Assembly: GCA_016935695.1 (NCBI GenBank)
Contig: JAFGQL010000064.1
Location: forward strand, 1-64,000
DNA: 64,000 bases
DNA from: Spirochaetales bacterium
GTDB taxonomy: Bacteria > Spirochaetota > Spirochaetia > JC444 > Marispirochaetaceae
Direction: 5' to 3'
A program made the translations under genes and the position numbers. Below are positions 1-7,601 of this stretch, in pieces. Positions within the stretch are counted from its first letter, which is position 1; each line of letters begins with the position of its first letter. Under the pieces are notes generated by a model, which saw nothing but the letters and a program-made list of their open reading frames with translations, was not told the origin of the DNA and ran no database searches.

Positions 1-1692
1 CACGTTTCCGGTCATGAACTTGTCGCTTCCGATCCTGTCGCGGTTGATAGTGCACAGTATCCGGTTAATGATGTCATACATCTGGGAGATCCTCAGCTCC
101 TTTGCCAGAACCTGGGATGTTTCCAGGGCGGTCTGAAACGCCGTTATCTGGATCAGGGCGGTGATTCCCGATGGAAGGCCGTGGCCGCTGACGTCCCCGA
201 TGGAGAAATAGTTACCGAACGGGTTCTGCCGGCTGTCATAGGCGTCGCCTCCTACTTCCGTTGCAGTCGACATGGAACAGGCGGTTTCGTAGCCGGGAAT
301 GTCAAGCTCTTTCGGCACAATGGAGGTTTGAATTTCCTTTGCAATATTCATTTCCCCTTCGAGGCGGTTCCGCTCTTCCTGAACTTCTTTTCCGTACATA
401 AGGGAAAACAGGGTGTTGATGCTTTCGGATGTGTCTGACAGCTGGGCTGTTTCATGGGGGAATAATTTGTCAAATGAGTCCTTTTCTATGAGAAAAAACC
501 CGGTGACTGCCTCGTTGTTCATTATAGGGTAGAGGGCCATCATTTTCACTACTCCGCGGTAGGCCGAAGGCAGGGGGTCTATGTAGATGAGCTGCTTTTC
601 CGATAAGAGGCGGTAAACGGCTTCCTCGGCGAAAGTCGCCGACTGGGCGGGTCCAGCCGACAGAATGTGCTCGGCATTGAATTTTGTCTCAAGGTTGAAT
701 TTCCGAATTTGCTCGTCGTTGGAACGCTTGATGGCGTCGAATTTCATCAGTGGCGCACAATACCCTTTTACAAGGGACTGGTGTTCTATGGAAAAAACGC
801 CTCTGTTCAGCCGGTACAGGGCAAGGCCCGTTATTTTATACTGAGGCAAAGGGAGATCGTGAAGAATTCGCTCCCGTGCGGCGTCCAGAAGTTCTGAAAG
901 TATGTCGATATCCTTCTCTTTTGTGCTTACGATTGACAGATTGATCAGCTTATTGCGGGTTTTTGTTGCGGTGTCCTGTTTGACCAGAAGATCGTTCACA
1001 TGGAACAGCCGGTAAAAGAAATATTCCTGGTACATGCGGTACACATAGGTTCCGAGGATGAGAATGCCTACAAACGCTGCGGCCTGTACGGAGCCGTGGC
1101 TGCCTGCAACAAGACTGCTGAAATTCGCGATGATCACCGACACACTTACAAGAATAAAGGGATAGTGTTTTTTACGGATGAGCCCTTCCTGAAAATTAAA
1201 AACCCTTCCAGCGATGTAAAGACAGGCGGTGAACAAGAGGAGTGAAGAGGCGAACCCTGCCTTGTTTCCGTAGGCGCGCAAATCTACCCCGCTGCCGGCG
1301 ATGCGGGCAATCATGAAACCTGAGGATACCGCGCTGAAGATACCGAGGATGATGAGGGCGTACAGCGCAGGCTTGAAAGCGCGTTTATGGTCCTCGGTTA
1401 GAAAGCTTCTGCGGATACGCTGGCAGTGGATGGAATACTCAAGAAGATAGATACTGATTAAAAGAAGGGGAAACGCGCTGTTGACCAGGAGAAGCCTCCG
1501 GGTATCGGCATCATTTCCTGCGGCAAAAAAACTTAACAGGGATACGATACCGGCGAAGGTTATGGCTGTGATGGACATGAGGAGCACAGCGGGGCGTTCT
1601 CCGAATTCCTGTTTTTTATGGAGTTCGGACCAGAGGGCGAAGGCAAACAAAACCACCGGCAGATAACTGAAAAGATACAGGGTATATACCAT
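1..1692 (-). CDS. Membrane-bound SpoIIE/RsbU-type PP2C serine phosphatase (C-terminus beyond window)
   Basis: The open frame runs from an ATG at 1692 to the window edge (564 residues visible, no stop). About seven hydrophobic segments lie between residues 3 and 222, followed by a linker/GAF-like region (about 240-430) and a SpoIIE/PP2C domain starting near residue 448. The domain shows the metal-binding motifs EVGGDAYD (479-486) and GDVSGHG (499-505). AGGAGG lies 8 bases before the ATG. Family knowledge: such RsbU-like phosphatases dephosphorylate a STAS anti-anti-sigma factor in response to an input. The gene follows a STAS gene and an ATP-binding kinase gene on the same strand, so the STAS protein is its likely substrate. 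The N-terminal 7TM region is presumably the sensor; its signal is unknown. The rest of the catalytic domain cannot be checked here. Confidence 0.9.
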   Translation of the reverse strand, partial: MVYTLYLFSYLPVVLFAFALWSELHKKQEFGERPAVLLMSITAITFAGIVSLLSFFAAGNDADTRRLLLVNSAFPLLLISIYLLEYSIHCQRIRRSFLTEDHKRAFKPALYALIILGIFSAVSSGFMIARIAGSGVDLRAYGNKAGFASSLLLFTACLYIAGRVFNFQEGLIRKKHYPFILVSVSVIIANFSSLVAGSHGSVQAAAFVGILILGTYVYRMYQEYFFYRLFHVNDLLVKQDTATKTRNKLINLSIVSTKEKDIDILSELLDAARERILHDLPLPQYKITGLALYRLNRGVFSIEHQSLVKGYCAPLMKFDAIKRSNDEQIRKFNLETKFNAEHILSAGPAQSATFAEEAVYRLLSEKQLIYIDPLPSAYRGVVKMMALYPIMNNEAVTGFFLIEKDSFDKLFPHETAQLSDTSESINTLFSLMYGKEVQEERNRLEGEMNIAKEIQTSIVPKELDIPGYETACSMSTATEVGGDAYDSRQNPFGNYFSIGDVSGHGLPSGITALIQITAFQTALETSQVLAKELRISQMYDIINRILCTINRDRIGSDKFMTGNV

Positions 1693-1732
1693 GTCCGCGT
1701 CCTCCTCTTTTGTTGGAACCTTGCGGATTGTG

Positions 1733-2110
1733 TTACGAAATTATTTCCACTGATCCCGGTACCAGGTAGGTGAGGGTGGGCAGAGACGTCAACTGCCAGG
1801 TAACTTCAGGATTGTGGATGATCTTAATCTTGTATTTTCTGGCATCGGGAACTGCTGCGAGTCTCATGATCCATTTGGCAATTGCCTTTATTCCGGATGA
1901 ATTAAGAAAGGCGAGTTGTGTAAAATCAAGAGTGACTGCCGAAGCACCTCCGTCCAGAGCCTGGGAGTGGACCTGTTCGAACAGAGGGTCAAGGAGCGGG
2001 CTCGGATCCGCCATGTCGATATCCCCGGAAAAGAAGACGGTTCCCCCTTCAGGAGAGGATGTCGCCGATATTTTGATTTTTTCCTGCTCAACAGGATTGA
2101 TGTGTATCAT
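1733..2110 (-). CDS. STAS-domain anti-anti-sigma factor (RsbV/SpoIIAA-like)
   Basis: A 125-residue single-domain protein. The motif LAFLNSSGIKAI (about residues 67-78) is the STAS phosphorylation loop, with adjacent serines at the position phosphorylated in SpoIIAA/RsbV. GGAGG precedes the ATG at a good distance. It lies 9 bases after the ATP-binding kinase gene and 40 bases before the SpoIIE-type phosphatase gene, all on the minus strand, so the three form an operon. Inferred role: the unphosphorylated form binds the kinase/anti-sigma partner, the kinase phosphorylates it, and the membrane phosphatase reactivates it. The final target (a sigma factor or another effector) is not encoded nearby. 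Confidence 0.87.
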   Translation of the reverse strand: MIHINPVEQEKIKISATSSPEGGTVFFSGDIDMADPSPLLDPLFEQVHSQALDGGASAVTLDFTQLAFLNSSGIKAIAKWIMRLAAVPDARKYKIKIIHNPEVTWQLTSLPTLTYLVPGSVEIIS

Positions 2111-2119
2111 GATATCCTC

Positions 2120-2596
2120 CTACTTCATTTCCACGGTAATCGAAACCCGGGTGTCCTGTTCAATGCGCATGGACAATTCGGCGCCCGCTTCATAGCGGAT
2201 CCGTACCAGCCCAAGCTGGCTTTTTCCGTCGCTCCGGGTTGCTGCCTCTTTCATCTGGGACACGTAGGCCTCCAGTGGATCGCCTTTGGTGACTTTGTCG
2301 AATATTGCTTTAAGGGCCTGTATGGATTCGGGAGTCGATTCATTTGTAACGGTGATGGATACCGACCTGGATTCATGGTCCACCCCGACATACATATAGG
2401 TTTCCGAGTTGACCGAGTATTTTACGGCATTTTCCAAAAGCTCGCTGGCCGACATGGCAATCCTGTCAGCCCTTGTCTGGTCGCCGGTGCTGATAGCCAG
2501 AAAATTCTGCAGGAAACTTCTGGCTGCGGATATATAATTCCAGTGGGGACTGAATTTGAGCTCTATATATTCCTTTGAGGAAGCGTTAGGTTCCAT
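2120..2596 (-). CDS. ATP-binding GHKL serine kinase, anti-sigma-factor-like (RsbW/slr1861 type)
   Basis: A 158-residue protein that is essentially one HATPase_c domain. The N-box ELLENAVKYS (around residue 52) and a later G-rich segment with GKSQLGLVRIRY are visible. The ATG at 2596 is preferred over the in-frame GTG at 2602 because GGAGG lies about 6 bases before the ATG. It is the first gene of a three-gene minus-strand operon with the STAS protein and PP2C phosphatase. Family members phosphorylate STAS antagonists and bind a sigma factor or other effector when the antagonist is phosphorylated. Whether this one controls a sigma factor cannot be read from the window. The divergent gene at 2758 carries a second HATPase of the same superfamily. 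Confidence 0.85.
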   Translation of the reverse strand: MEPNASSKEYIELKFSPHWNYISAARSFLQNFLAISTGDQTRADRIAMSASELLENAVKYSVNSETYMYVGVDHESRSVSITVTNESTPESIQALKAIFDKVTKGDPLEAYVSQMKEAATRSDGKSQLGLVRIRYEAGAELSMRIEQDTRVSITVEMK

Positions 2597-2757
2597 GAGC
2601 ACCTCCAGTGTCTTGAAGTATAGAAATCCTTTTGGATAATTTCAAACAAAAGTTTGTCGTCTTTATTTTTCTCCAATCCCGTGCTACGGTATATATCCGG
2701 GAGCTTCGCGGCTTCTTTAAACGTACTAAAGACCTTATATACAGGATATTAAGCGGT

Positions 2758-4056
2758 ATGAGCCTTATTGGTGTATTTAACCGGGACCAGGCAGTCGATG
2801 CACAGGTCCGTTCGAGTCTCCTTACAAAAAAAGGGTTTTTCCTGAAGTTTTTTTCCGACAGCGCCGAATTTCTCGAGTTTTTGAATTTTGAACTCCCCGA
2901 GATCGTCATCATAAATTTATGCGATGAACACGGAGAGTTGATGAAGGTCGTAGAGAGTGTCCGCACAGATGCCTGGCTGCACAATTTCGGTATCATCGGC
3001 ATTTACGACCGTCATGTGGAAAAGGAAGAGTCTCTTCTGGAAAAATTCAAGGAAATAAACATTCTGACTGTATTAAGCAAGGACCGGCTTGCTACCCATC
3101 TGGAGAAGGGCGTAGAGATAATTGAGCGAAACCGGCAGATCATTTTTCAGCTGGAGCTGACCGACAAGCTGGTAGAAAAAGGAACCGGTGCTTTTACCAT
3201 AGATAACGATCCCCTGTCAGTCCCCATCTACGCGGGGCTTGCCGCGACAACCCTCATGCAGCGCGGACTGGTAAATGCCGATCTGCGTGTACAGCTTCAG
3301 GTTGTTCTTACAGAACTATTGCTAAACGCCATTGAACACGGAAACTGCGGCATTACCATGGACGAGAAGTCTGAAATCCTGCGGGAAGGGAAATCCATCC
3401 TGGATCTGGTGGCAGACAAATGCCTGGATCCCGAAATACAGAAGCGCCGGGTGTATTTTGAGTGGCAGTCGGATAACGACGGCACCATGTTCCTTATACG
3501 TGACGAAGGTGACGGGTTTAACGTCAAGGCCATGCAGGAACGCCTTGAAAACCAGGGCCCGGAAGCACTGAACGGCCGGGGTATGCTGATGGCCCGGCGC
3601 CTGGCGAAAAAATTCGCCTATAATCAGAAAGGCAATCAGGTGAAAATGTTTTTCGCCCACCCCCAACGGCCGGCCAACAGGACTCCCGAGGGGTTCTCCA
3701 CGGAAGAAGTGGTTACCGTCAAACCCGGCGACATCATTTTCAAAGAGAACGAGCTGTCTAATTTCCTGTATTATATTGCCGCGGGAAAGTTCGAGGTGCT
3801 GCACAACGGCACAATAGTCGGGTTGTTGACCGCAGCGGATATTTTTATGGGAGAAATGTCCTTTCTCATGAATAACCGCCGATCGGCGACGGTGCGGGCC
3901 ATAACACCGGGGCGTCTTCTTAAGATTTCCCGCAAATCCTTTGTCAGCGTCGTCAAAGAGTATCCTCACTACGGAATTTTCCTGTCCAAACTACTGGCCC
4001 GGAAACTGTCCCGCGCCAATGACGAAGCAACACACCGCATGGAGCGGGCAGTATAA
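2758..4056 (+). CDS. Pseudo-receiver / HATPase / cyclic-nucleotide-binding fusion regulator
   Basis: A 432-residue cytoplasmic protein. Residues 1-120 have a response-regulator fold pattern, but the phospho-acceptor position reads VIINL (N53), so Asp is replaced by Asn and ordinary phosphorylation is unlikely. Residues about 165-315 form a GHKL ATPase with N-box ELLLNAIEHG, G1 box DEGDGF and G2-like LNGRGMLMARR. Residues about 322-425 form a cNMP-binding domain with a GEMSFL...RRSATVRA phosphate-binding cassette that keeps the Arg and RSA motif, so it looks ligand-competent. The ATG at 2758 (AGGA upstream) is chosen because the receiver begins there; an in-frame ATG at 2632 would add 42 residues of non-conserved sequence. 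The gene is divergent from the partner-switching operon and 10 bases before the next gene. I infer that it feeds cyclic-nucleotide status into serine-kinase signalling. Confidence 0.8.
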   Translation: MSLIGVFNRDQAVDAQVRSSLLTKKGFFLKFFSDSAEFLEFLNFELPEIVIINLCDEHGELMKVVESVRTDAWLHNFGIIGIYDRHVEKEESLLEKFKEINILTVLSKDRLATHLEKGVEIIERNRQIIFQLELTDKLVEKGTGAFTIDNDPLSVPIYAGLAATTLMQRGLVNADLRVQLQVVLTELLLNAIEHGNCGITMDEKSEILREGKSILDLVADKCLDPEIQKRRVYFEWQSDNDGTMFLIRDEGDGFNVKAMQERLENQGPEALNGRGMLMARRLAKKFAYNQKGNQVKMFFAHPQRPANRTPEGFSTEEVVTVKPGDIIFKENELSNFLYYIAAGKFEVLHNGTIVGLLTAADIFMGEMSFLMNNRRSATVRAITPGRLLKISRKSFVSVVKEYPHYGIFLSKLLARKLSRANDEATHRMERAV

Positions 4057-4066
4057 AGGGGTTTTT

Positions 4067-5257
4067 GTGAGCCGAGAACGTGTTCTTTTCCTAGCGGTAT
4101 CGATTGCCGTTGTCTTCCTTGTGTTCAATCCTTTTAAACGCTCTGGAGCCAGAATACAGGGAGCAGACGCGAAAACACGCCTTGCCTTGTATGCGCAGGT
4201 GGTGGAGCAGCATCAGAGTCCGGAAGATTATGTTGTTTCACTTTTTAACGACCATGATATCGTGCTATTAGGTGAACAGCAGAGCATTGCCGATCAGCTT
4301 CTGTTTGTCGCGGATCTTATTCCTGCCCTGGATGCGGCGGGAGTGCATTTTTTAGGGATTGAATACGCCAATGCTTCTGATCAGGCCGAGATTGACAGGG
4401 TCCTGACCGCCCCGGAATACGACGCTGAAGCGGTCAACGGTATACTCTTCAGGTATCTTGTTATCTGGGGATTCCAGGAATACGCGGACCTGTTCCATGC
4501 CGCCTGGAAAGTGAATGCAGCAAAACAGGAAGGGCAGGAGCCTTTCCGTATCCTGGGTTTGAATATAGAGCGTAACTGGGGGGCGATCCGTACCCAGAAA
4601 GACCTGGAGGACCCCGAGGCCAGAAAAGCGGTCATCGCAGCCGGGTTGCCTGACCAGGTGATGGCCCAAACCCTTATCCGGGAGGTTGTAGCCGGCGGTG
4701 AGAAAGCGGCGGTACTGTGCTCATTCCAGTCTTCTTTTACCGATTTTCAGTTCAAGGGATATGTAGAGAACGCCCGGAAACAGGGATTATCCAGTACCCT
4801 GCGTCTGGGAAACTTTTTATACGAGGAGATCGGCGGCAGAGCCGTTACGGTTTTGCTTCACGGCCCCTGGCACGATGAGAAGGAAAAATTCGGGATAGGG
4901 TATCCCTTTGGCGGCGCAATAGACGAGCTCATCCGGGCTTTGCCAGAGGATAAGCGCCGCTTCGGGCTGACTCTTCCAGGGACAGCATTTGAGCAGCTTG
5001 GGGTTACCGGAAGCTTTTCCCGGGGATATGCGCGCCTGACTCTTGGTGAAATGGCCGGAGGGTATGTGGTGCTGGGGCCTCTTGGTGAGTATGCACCGGT
5101 GACCCCCATCCCGGAGTTCATCAACGAAGGCAACATTGACCAGGCAATTGCCCGTTTCCCGGGGCCAGCTCCGGGGAACATAAGTGTTGCCGAGTTCAAT
5201 CAGTTCATAGCCGGTATTCCCCAGGATTACCAGAGGGCCCTTGATACCTTGAAGTAA
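4067..5257 (+). CDS. Membrane-anchored ChaN/TraB (Tiki)-superfamily-like protein
   Basis: A 396-residue protein starting at the GTG at 4067, which has AAAGGG 6 bases upstream. A longer in-frame ATG at 3941 would overlap the preceding gene by over 100 bases. Residues about 5-20 form one transmembrane or signal segment. The body contains HDIVLLGEQQ, a later FLGIEYANASDQAEID and an ILGLN segment, matching the ordering of motifs in ChaN/erythromycin-esterase/Tiki-like proteins (LGExH ... Exx). The usual His after GE is Gln here, so metal or haem binding as in ChaN may be altered. It is likely co-transcribed with the cNMP-binding fusion gene (10-base gap). The substrate is unknown and the family assignment is tentative. 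Confidence 0.5.
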   Translation: MSRERVLFLAVSIAVVFLVFNPFKRSGARIQGADAKTRLALYAQVVEQHQSPEDYVVSLFNDHDIVLLGEQQSIADQLLFVADLIPALDAAGVHFLGIEYANASDQAEIDRVLTAPEYDAEAVNGILFRYLVIWGFQEYADLFHAAWKVNAAKQEGQEPFRILGLNIERNWGAIRTQKDLEDPEARKAVIAAGLPDQVMAQTLIREVVAGGEKAAVLCSFQSSFTDFQFKGYVENARKQGLSSTLRLGNFLYEEIGGRAVTVLLHGPWHDEKEKFGIGYPFGGAIDELIRALPEDKRRFGLTLPGTAFEQLGVTGSFSRGYARLTLGEMAGGYVVLGPLGEYAPVTPIPEFINEGNIDQAIARFPGPAPGNISVAEFNQFIAGIPQDYQRALDTLK

Positions 5258-5316
5258 TGTCCCGCCTGGAACGTGGACGTCTGCTTTTCTTAACGACTTC
5301 CCGCAGTGTCCATTAC

Positions 5317-5336
5317 GTTCCCTCAGATGGGGGAAC
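5317..5336. repeat. Small inverted repeat between convergent genes
   Basis: GTTCCC and GGGAAC arms (6 bases each) are separated by 8 bases, lying between the plus-strand gene ending at 5257 and the minus-strand gene ending at 5369. It could act as a weak bidirectional terminator, but no T-run follows on either strand. Confidence 0.3.
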
Positions 5337-5368
5337 ACACCGGAATAACCAGTGCGTTTTTTTGTCTG

Positions 5369-6241
5369 TTATCTGCAGCCAGGGTACTGTGATGGTTCGA
5401 TGTGGATGGTCGCGTGGATATTCAGGTTTTCAAGGATGGCTTTTTCCAGGCGCGTTGCCTCCTGGTGTCCTTCCCTGATGGTCATGTCCGGGTCCAGCCG
5501 CATGTGGAAGGTGAGTTCCCGGTGGCGGCCGTAGGTGTGGATATGCAGGTGGTGAATGTGTTCACAGCAGCTGCATTCCTTGCGGGCCAGATCCTGTATT
5601 TCTTTTACCAGATCGTTTTCCGGTATTTCCCCCAAAAGCGGGTTGATTCCGTCCTTGAGGATGTCCCAGGCGGTGTGGAAAATGAAAAATGATATGAACA
5701 CCGCCAGGACTGAGTCGCTCCACCAAAAAGTCTGGCCTGCAAGTATGCCGGCCAGGAGCACCAGAGAGCTCAGGGCGTCGCTCCGGTGATGGGCCCCGTC
5801 TGCCTTCAGGGATTTCATTCCGGTTTTTCTGTAGCACCAGAAGGCGAACTGGGCCCCGGCTTCCTTGATCAGCACAGACGCCGCAGTAACCGCAATGACA
5901 AAGGGCGGGAAACTGCTGCCGCTCCGTGACGAAAGGCGTTCAACTGCTTCCGTGAGAAAACTGAATCCGGTCACCCCCAGAAGCACACCGATGATGACTG
6001 AGGCGATCAGCTCGAAACGGCCGTGTCCGAAGGGGTGTTCCCGGTCTGCAGGTTTGGCCGAAACCTTTGCGCCGATGAGTACGATAACCGAGGTGAAGCT
6101 GTCGGAAAGGGTGTGCCAGGCATCGGCCATGACGGCGATCGATCCGCTGAGTATACCGGCGGTAAGTTTCGCGGCAAAGAGGACCAGGTTGACAAGGATG
6201 GACACCCAGCCTTCAGCCAGGGCAATACGGTATCTGTTCAT
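5369..6241 (-). CDS. Cation diffusion facilitator (CDF) family metal efflux transporter
   Basis: A 290-residue protein with about six hydrophobic segments in residues 10-200 and a cytoplasmic C-terminal domain. Both CDF metal-site motifs are visible: ADAWHTLSDS (H and D, about residues 39-48) and HHRSDALSS (about 151-159). The C-terminal domain has a His-rich stretch (HIHHLHIHTYGRH) plus a CSCC cluster, suggesting metal sensing or binding. CDF proteins export Zn, Fe or Mn with proton antiport; the metal cannot be assigned. It lies 75 bases downstream of the PQQ-repeat lipoprotein gene on the same strand and may be read through from that operon. Confidence 0.92.
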   Translation of the reverse strand: MNRYRIALAEGWVSILVNLVLFAAKLTAGILSGSIAVMADAWHTLSDSFTSVIVLIGAKVSAKPADREHPFGHGRFELIASVIIGVLLGVTGFSFLTEAVERLSSRSGSSFPPFVIAVTAASVLIKEAGAQFAFWCYRKTGMKSLKADGAHHRSDALSSLVLLAGILAGQTFWWSDSVLAVFISFFIFHTAWDILKDGINPLLGEIPENDLVKEIQDLARKECSCCEHIHHLHIHTYGRHRELTFHMRLDPDMTIREGHQEATRLEKAILENLNIHATIHIEPSQYPGCR

Positions 6242-6316
6242 ATCCCTCTTGGCAAAGTCTATAAGTATTTCCCCGTTTCTTCTACTGTTTTACCTGAACC
6301 TTTATTCCCGCATTTC

Positions 6317-7597
6317 TTACAACACTTCTTCCAGGACATAGAAGTAATGGTTGTCGGTGCCGAAAATGATCCAGCGGCCGGCGATCACCGGCGCGCTCAA
6401 GATGTCTCCGTCGGTCTCAAGGGACCACAGCTCTTTTCCTGTGCGCGCCGACAGGCAGACCAACAGGGAGGGGAAGGCTTTTTCCGGCATACCTTCATCC
6501 GGAGAACCCCTCAATCCCAGGTACACCCTGTCGCCTGCGACAATAGGAGAACTTGAAACAGGTTGGAGGAACTCGGTCCGCCACACTTCCGTGCCGCTGT
6601 TACCTTTGAACGCCTGGACGACCTGGTCACCCCGGGCATAGATCACCAGCCGGTTCCATATCGCGGGGGCGAGGTGGTCCAAAAGCTGGAGATTTTCGCG
6701 CCACATACGGTACACATTCATGCCTTCAAAGGGAAACACCTCGGCGTACTCAGTGTGTTCCCACAGGAGGTTCCCGTCCTGTTTGTCCAGGCCGTAGAAC
6801 CGGTATTCCCAGGTATCCACATACCGGGTGACCGTCGCATAGTGGAGTATTCCGCCTTTGATGGCCGGAAATGAGTACCAGGTCGGCCCGTCGTCCCAGG
6901 TGTTTATTTCCCACAGGTATTTCTGCTGTTCTATGTCATACACGCCGAAACTGTGGGGATTTTCCGGAGGACCGGGAGCAAAGTACATTTTGCCGTCGGT
7001 TATCTGAAATGAATGGGAAAGCCATACAGGGTTCGGAATTCGGTGGAGTTCTATGCCGTCGGGAGAAAAAAAGTGGGAAGCGCCGATGTCGCTGGTAAAT
7101 ACGATCATGTCCTTGTAGCCGATAACGGTGGAATTGACCTGGTGCCCGGTATCGTAATCCCAGGCCTTTTCCCCGGTTTTCTGGTCTACGGCGTACATGA
7201 AGCCGTCGGAAGATCCGAAGTATACCTTATTGTCATCGGCATAGGGTATCGAGTTGATCGGCGCCCTTGTCTTGAATACCCATCGCATGTACCCGGACTG
7301 GATGTCCAGGGCGTAGAAATTCGAATCCGAGGACCCGAAAAAAACAGTGTTGTCCACCACGATCGGCGGGTTGAAATTCCGGTCCCGGCCCGGCTGGTCC
7401 TGGAGTTTAAGTTTCCACTTGATCCCCAGGGGCGGAGAGACGCCCTGCCTGGTGAACCCCTGGTTTTTTTCCCCGCGGAACATGATCCAGTGGGCTGCAG
7501 GGGAGCAGGCGGTAAGAATCAGGGCAGCGGCCGCTGCCGGTATGATGTTCATGAACAGACGCACAAGGCTTTGCTTTGCGGGTTTCATTGTTTCCAT
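6317..7597 (-). CDS. PQQ-repeat beta-propeller lipoprotein
   Basis: A 426-residue protein with a signal peptide and lipobox (LTAC, Cys31). The body consists of repeated beta-propeller blades of the PQQ-like/BamB type; recurring motifs include FYALD..SG..RW, MYAVDQKTGEKAWD, GNSGTEVW and LSARTGKELW. It is predicted to be a periplasm-facing, lipid-anchored scaffold; PQQ binding itself is not implied. The start lies only 4 bases after the transglutaminase-like gene stop, so it is the fourth gene of the MoxR-DUF58-transglutaminase operon. Role unknown; an assembly or scaffolding function linked to that operon is an inference. Confidence 0.82.
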   Translation of the reverse strand: METMKPAKQSLVRLFMNIIPAAAAALILTACSPAAHWIMFRGEKNQGFTRQGVSPPLGIKWKLKLQDQPGRDRNFNPPIVVDNTVFFGSSDSNFYALDIQSGYMRWVFKTRAPINSIPYADDNKVYFGSSDGFMYAVDQKTGEKAWDYDTGHQVNSTVIGYKDMIVFTSDIGASHFFSPDGIELHRIPNPVWLSHSFQITDGKMYFAPGPPENPHSFGVYDIEQQKYLWEINTWDDGPTWYSFPAIKGGILHYATVTRYVDTWEYRFYGLDKQDGNLLWEHTEYAEVFPFEGMNVYRMWRENLQLLDHLAPAIWNRLVIYARGDQVVQAFKGNSGTEVWRTEFLQPVSSSPIVAGDRVYLGLRGSPDEGMPEKAFPSLLVCLSARTGKELWSLETDGDILSAPVIAGRWIIFGTDNHYFYVLEEVL

Positions 7598-7601
7598 AGG
7601 C

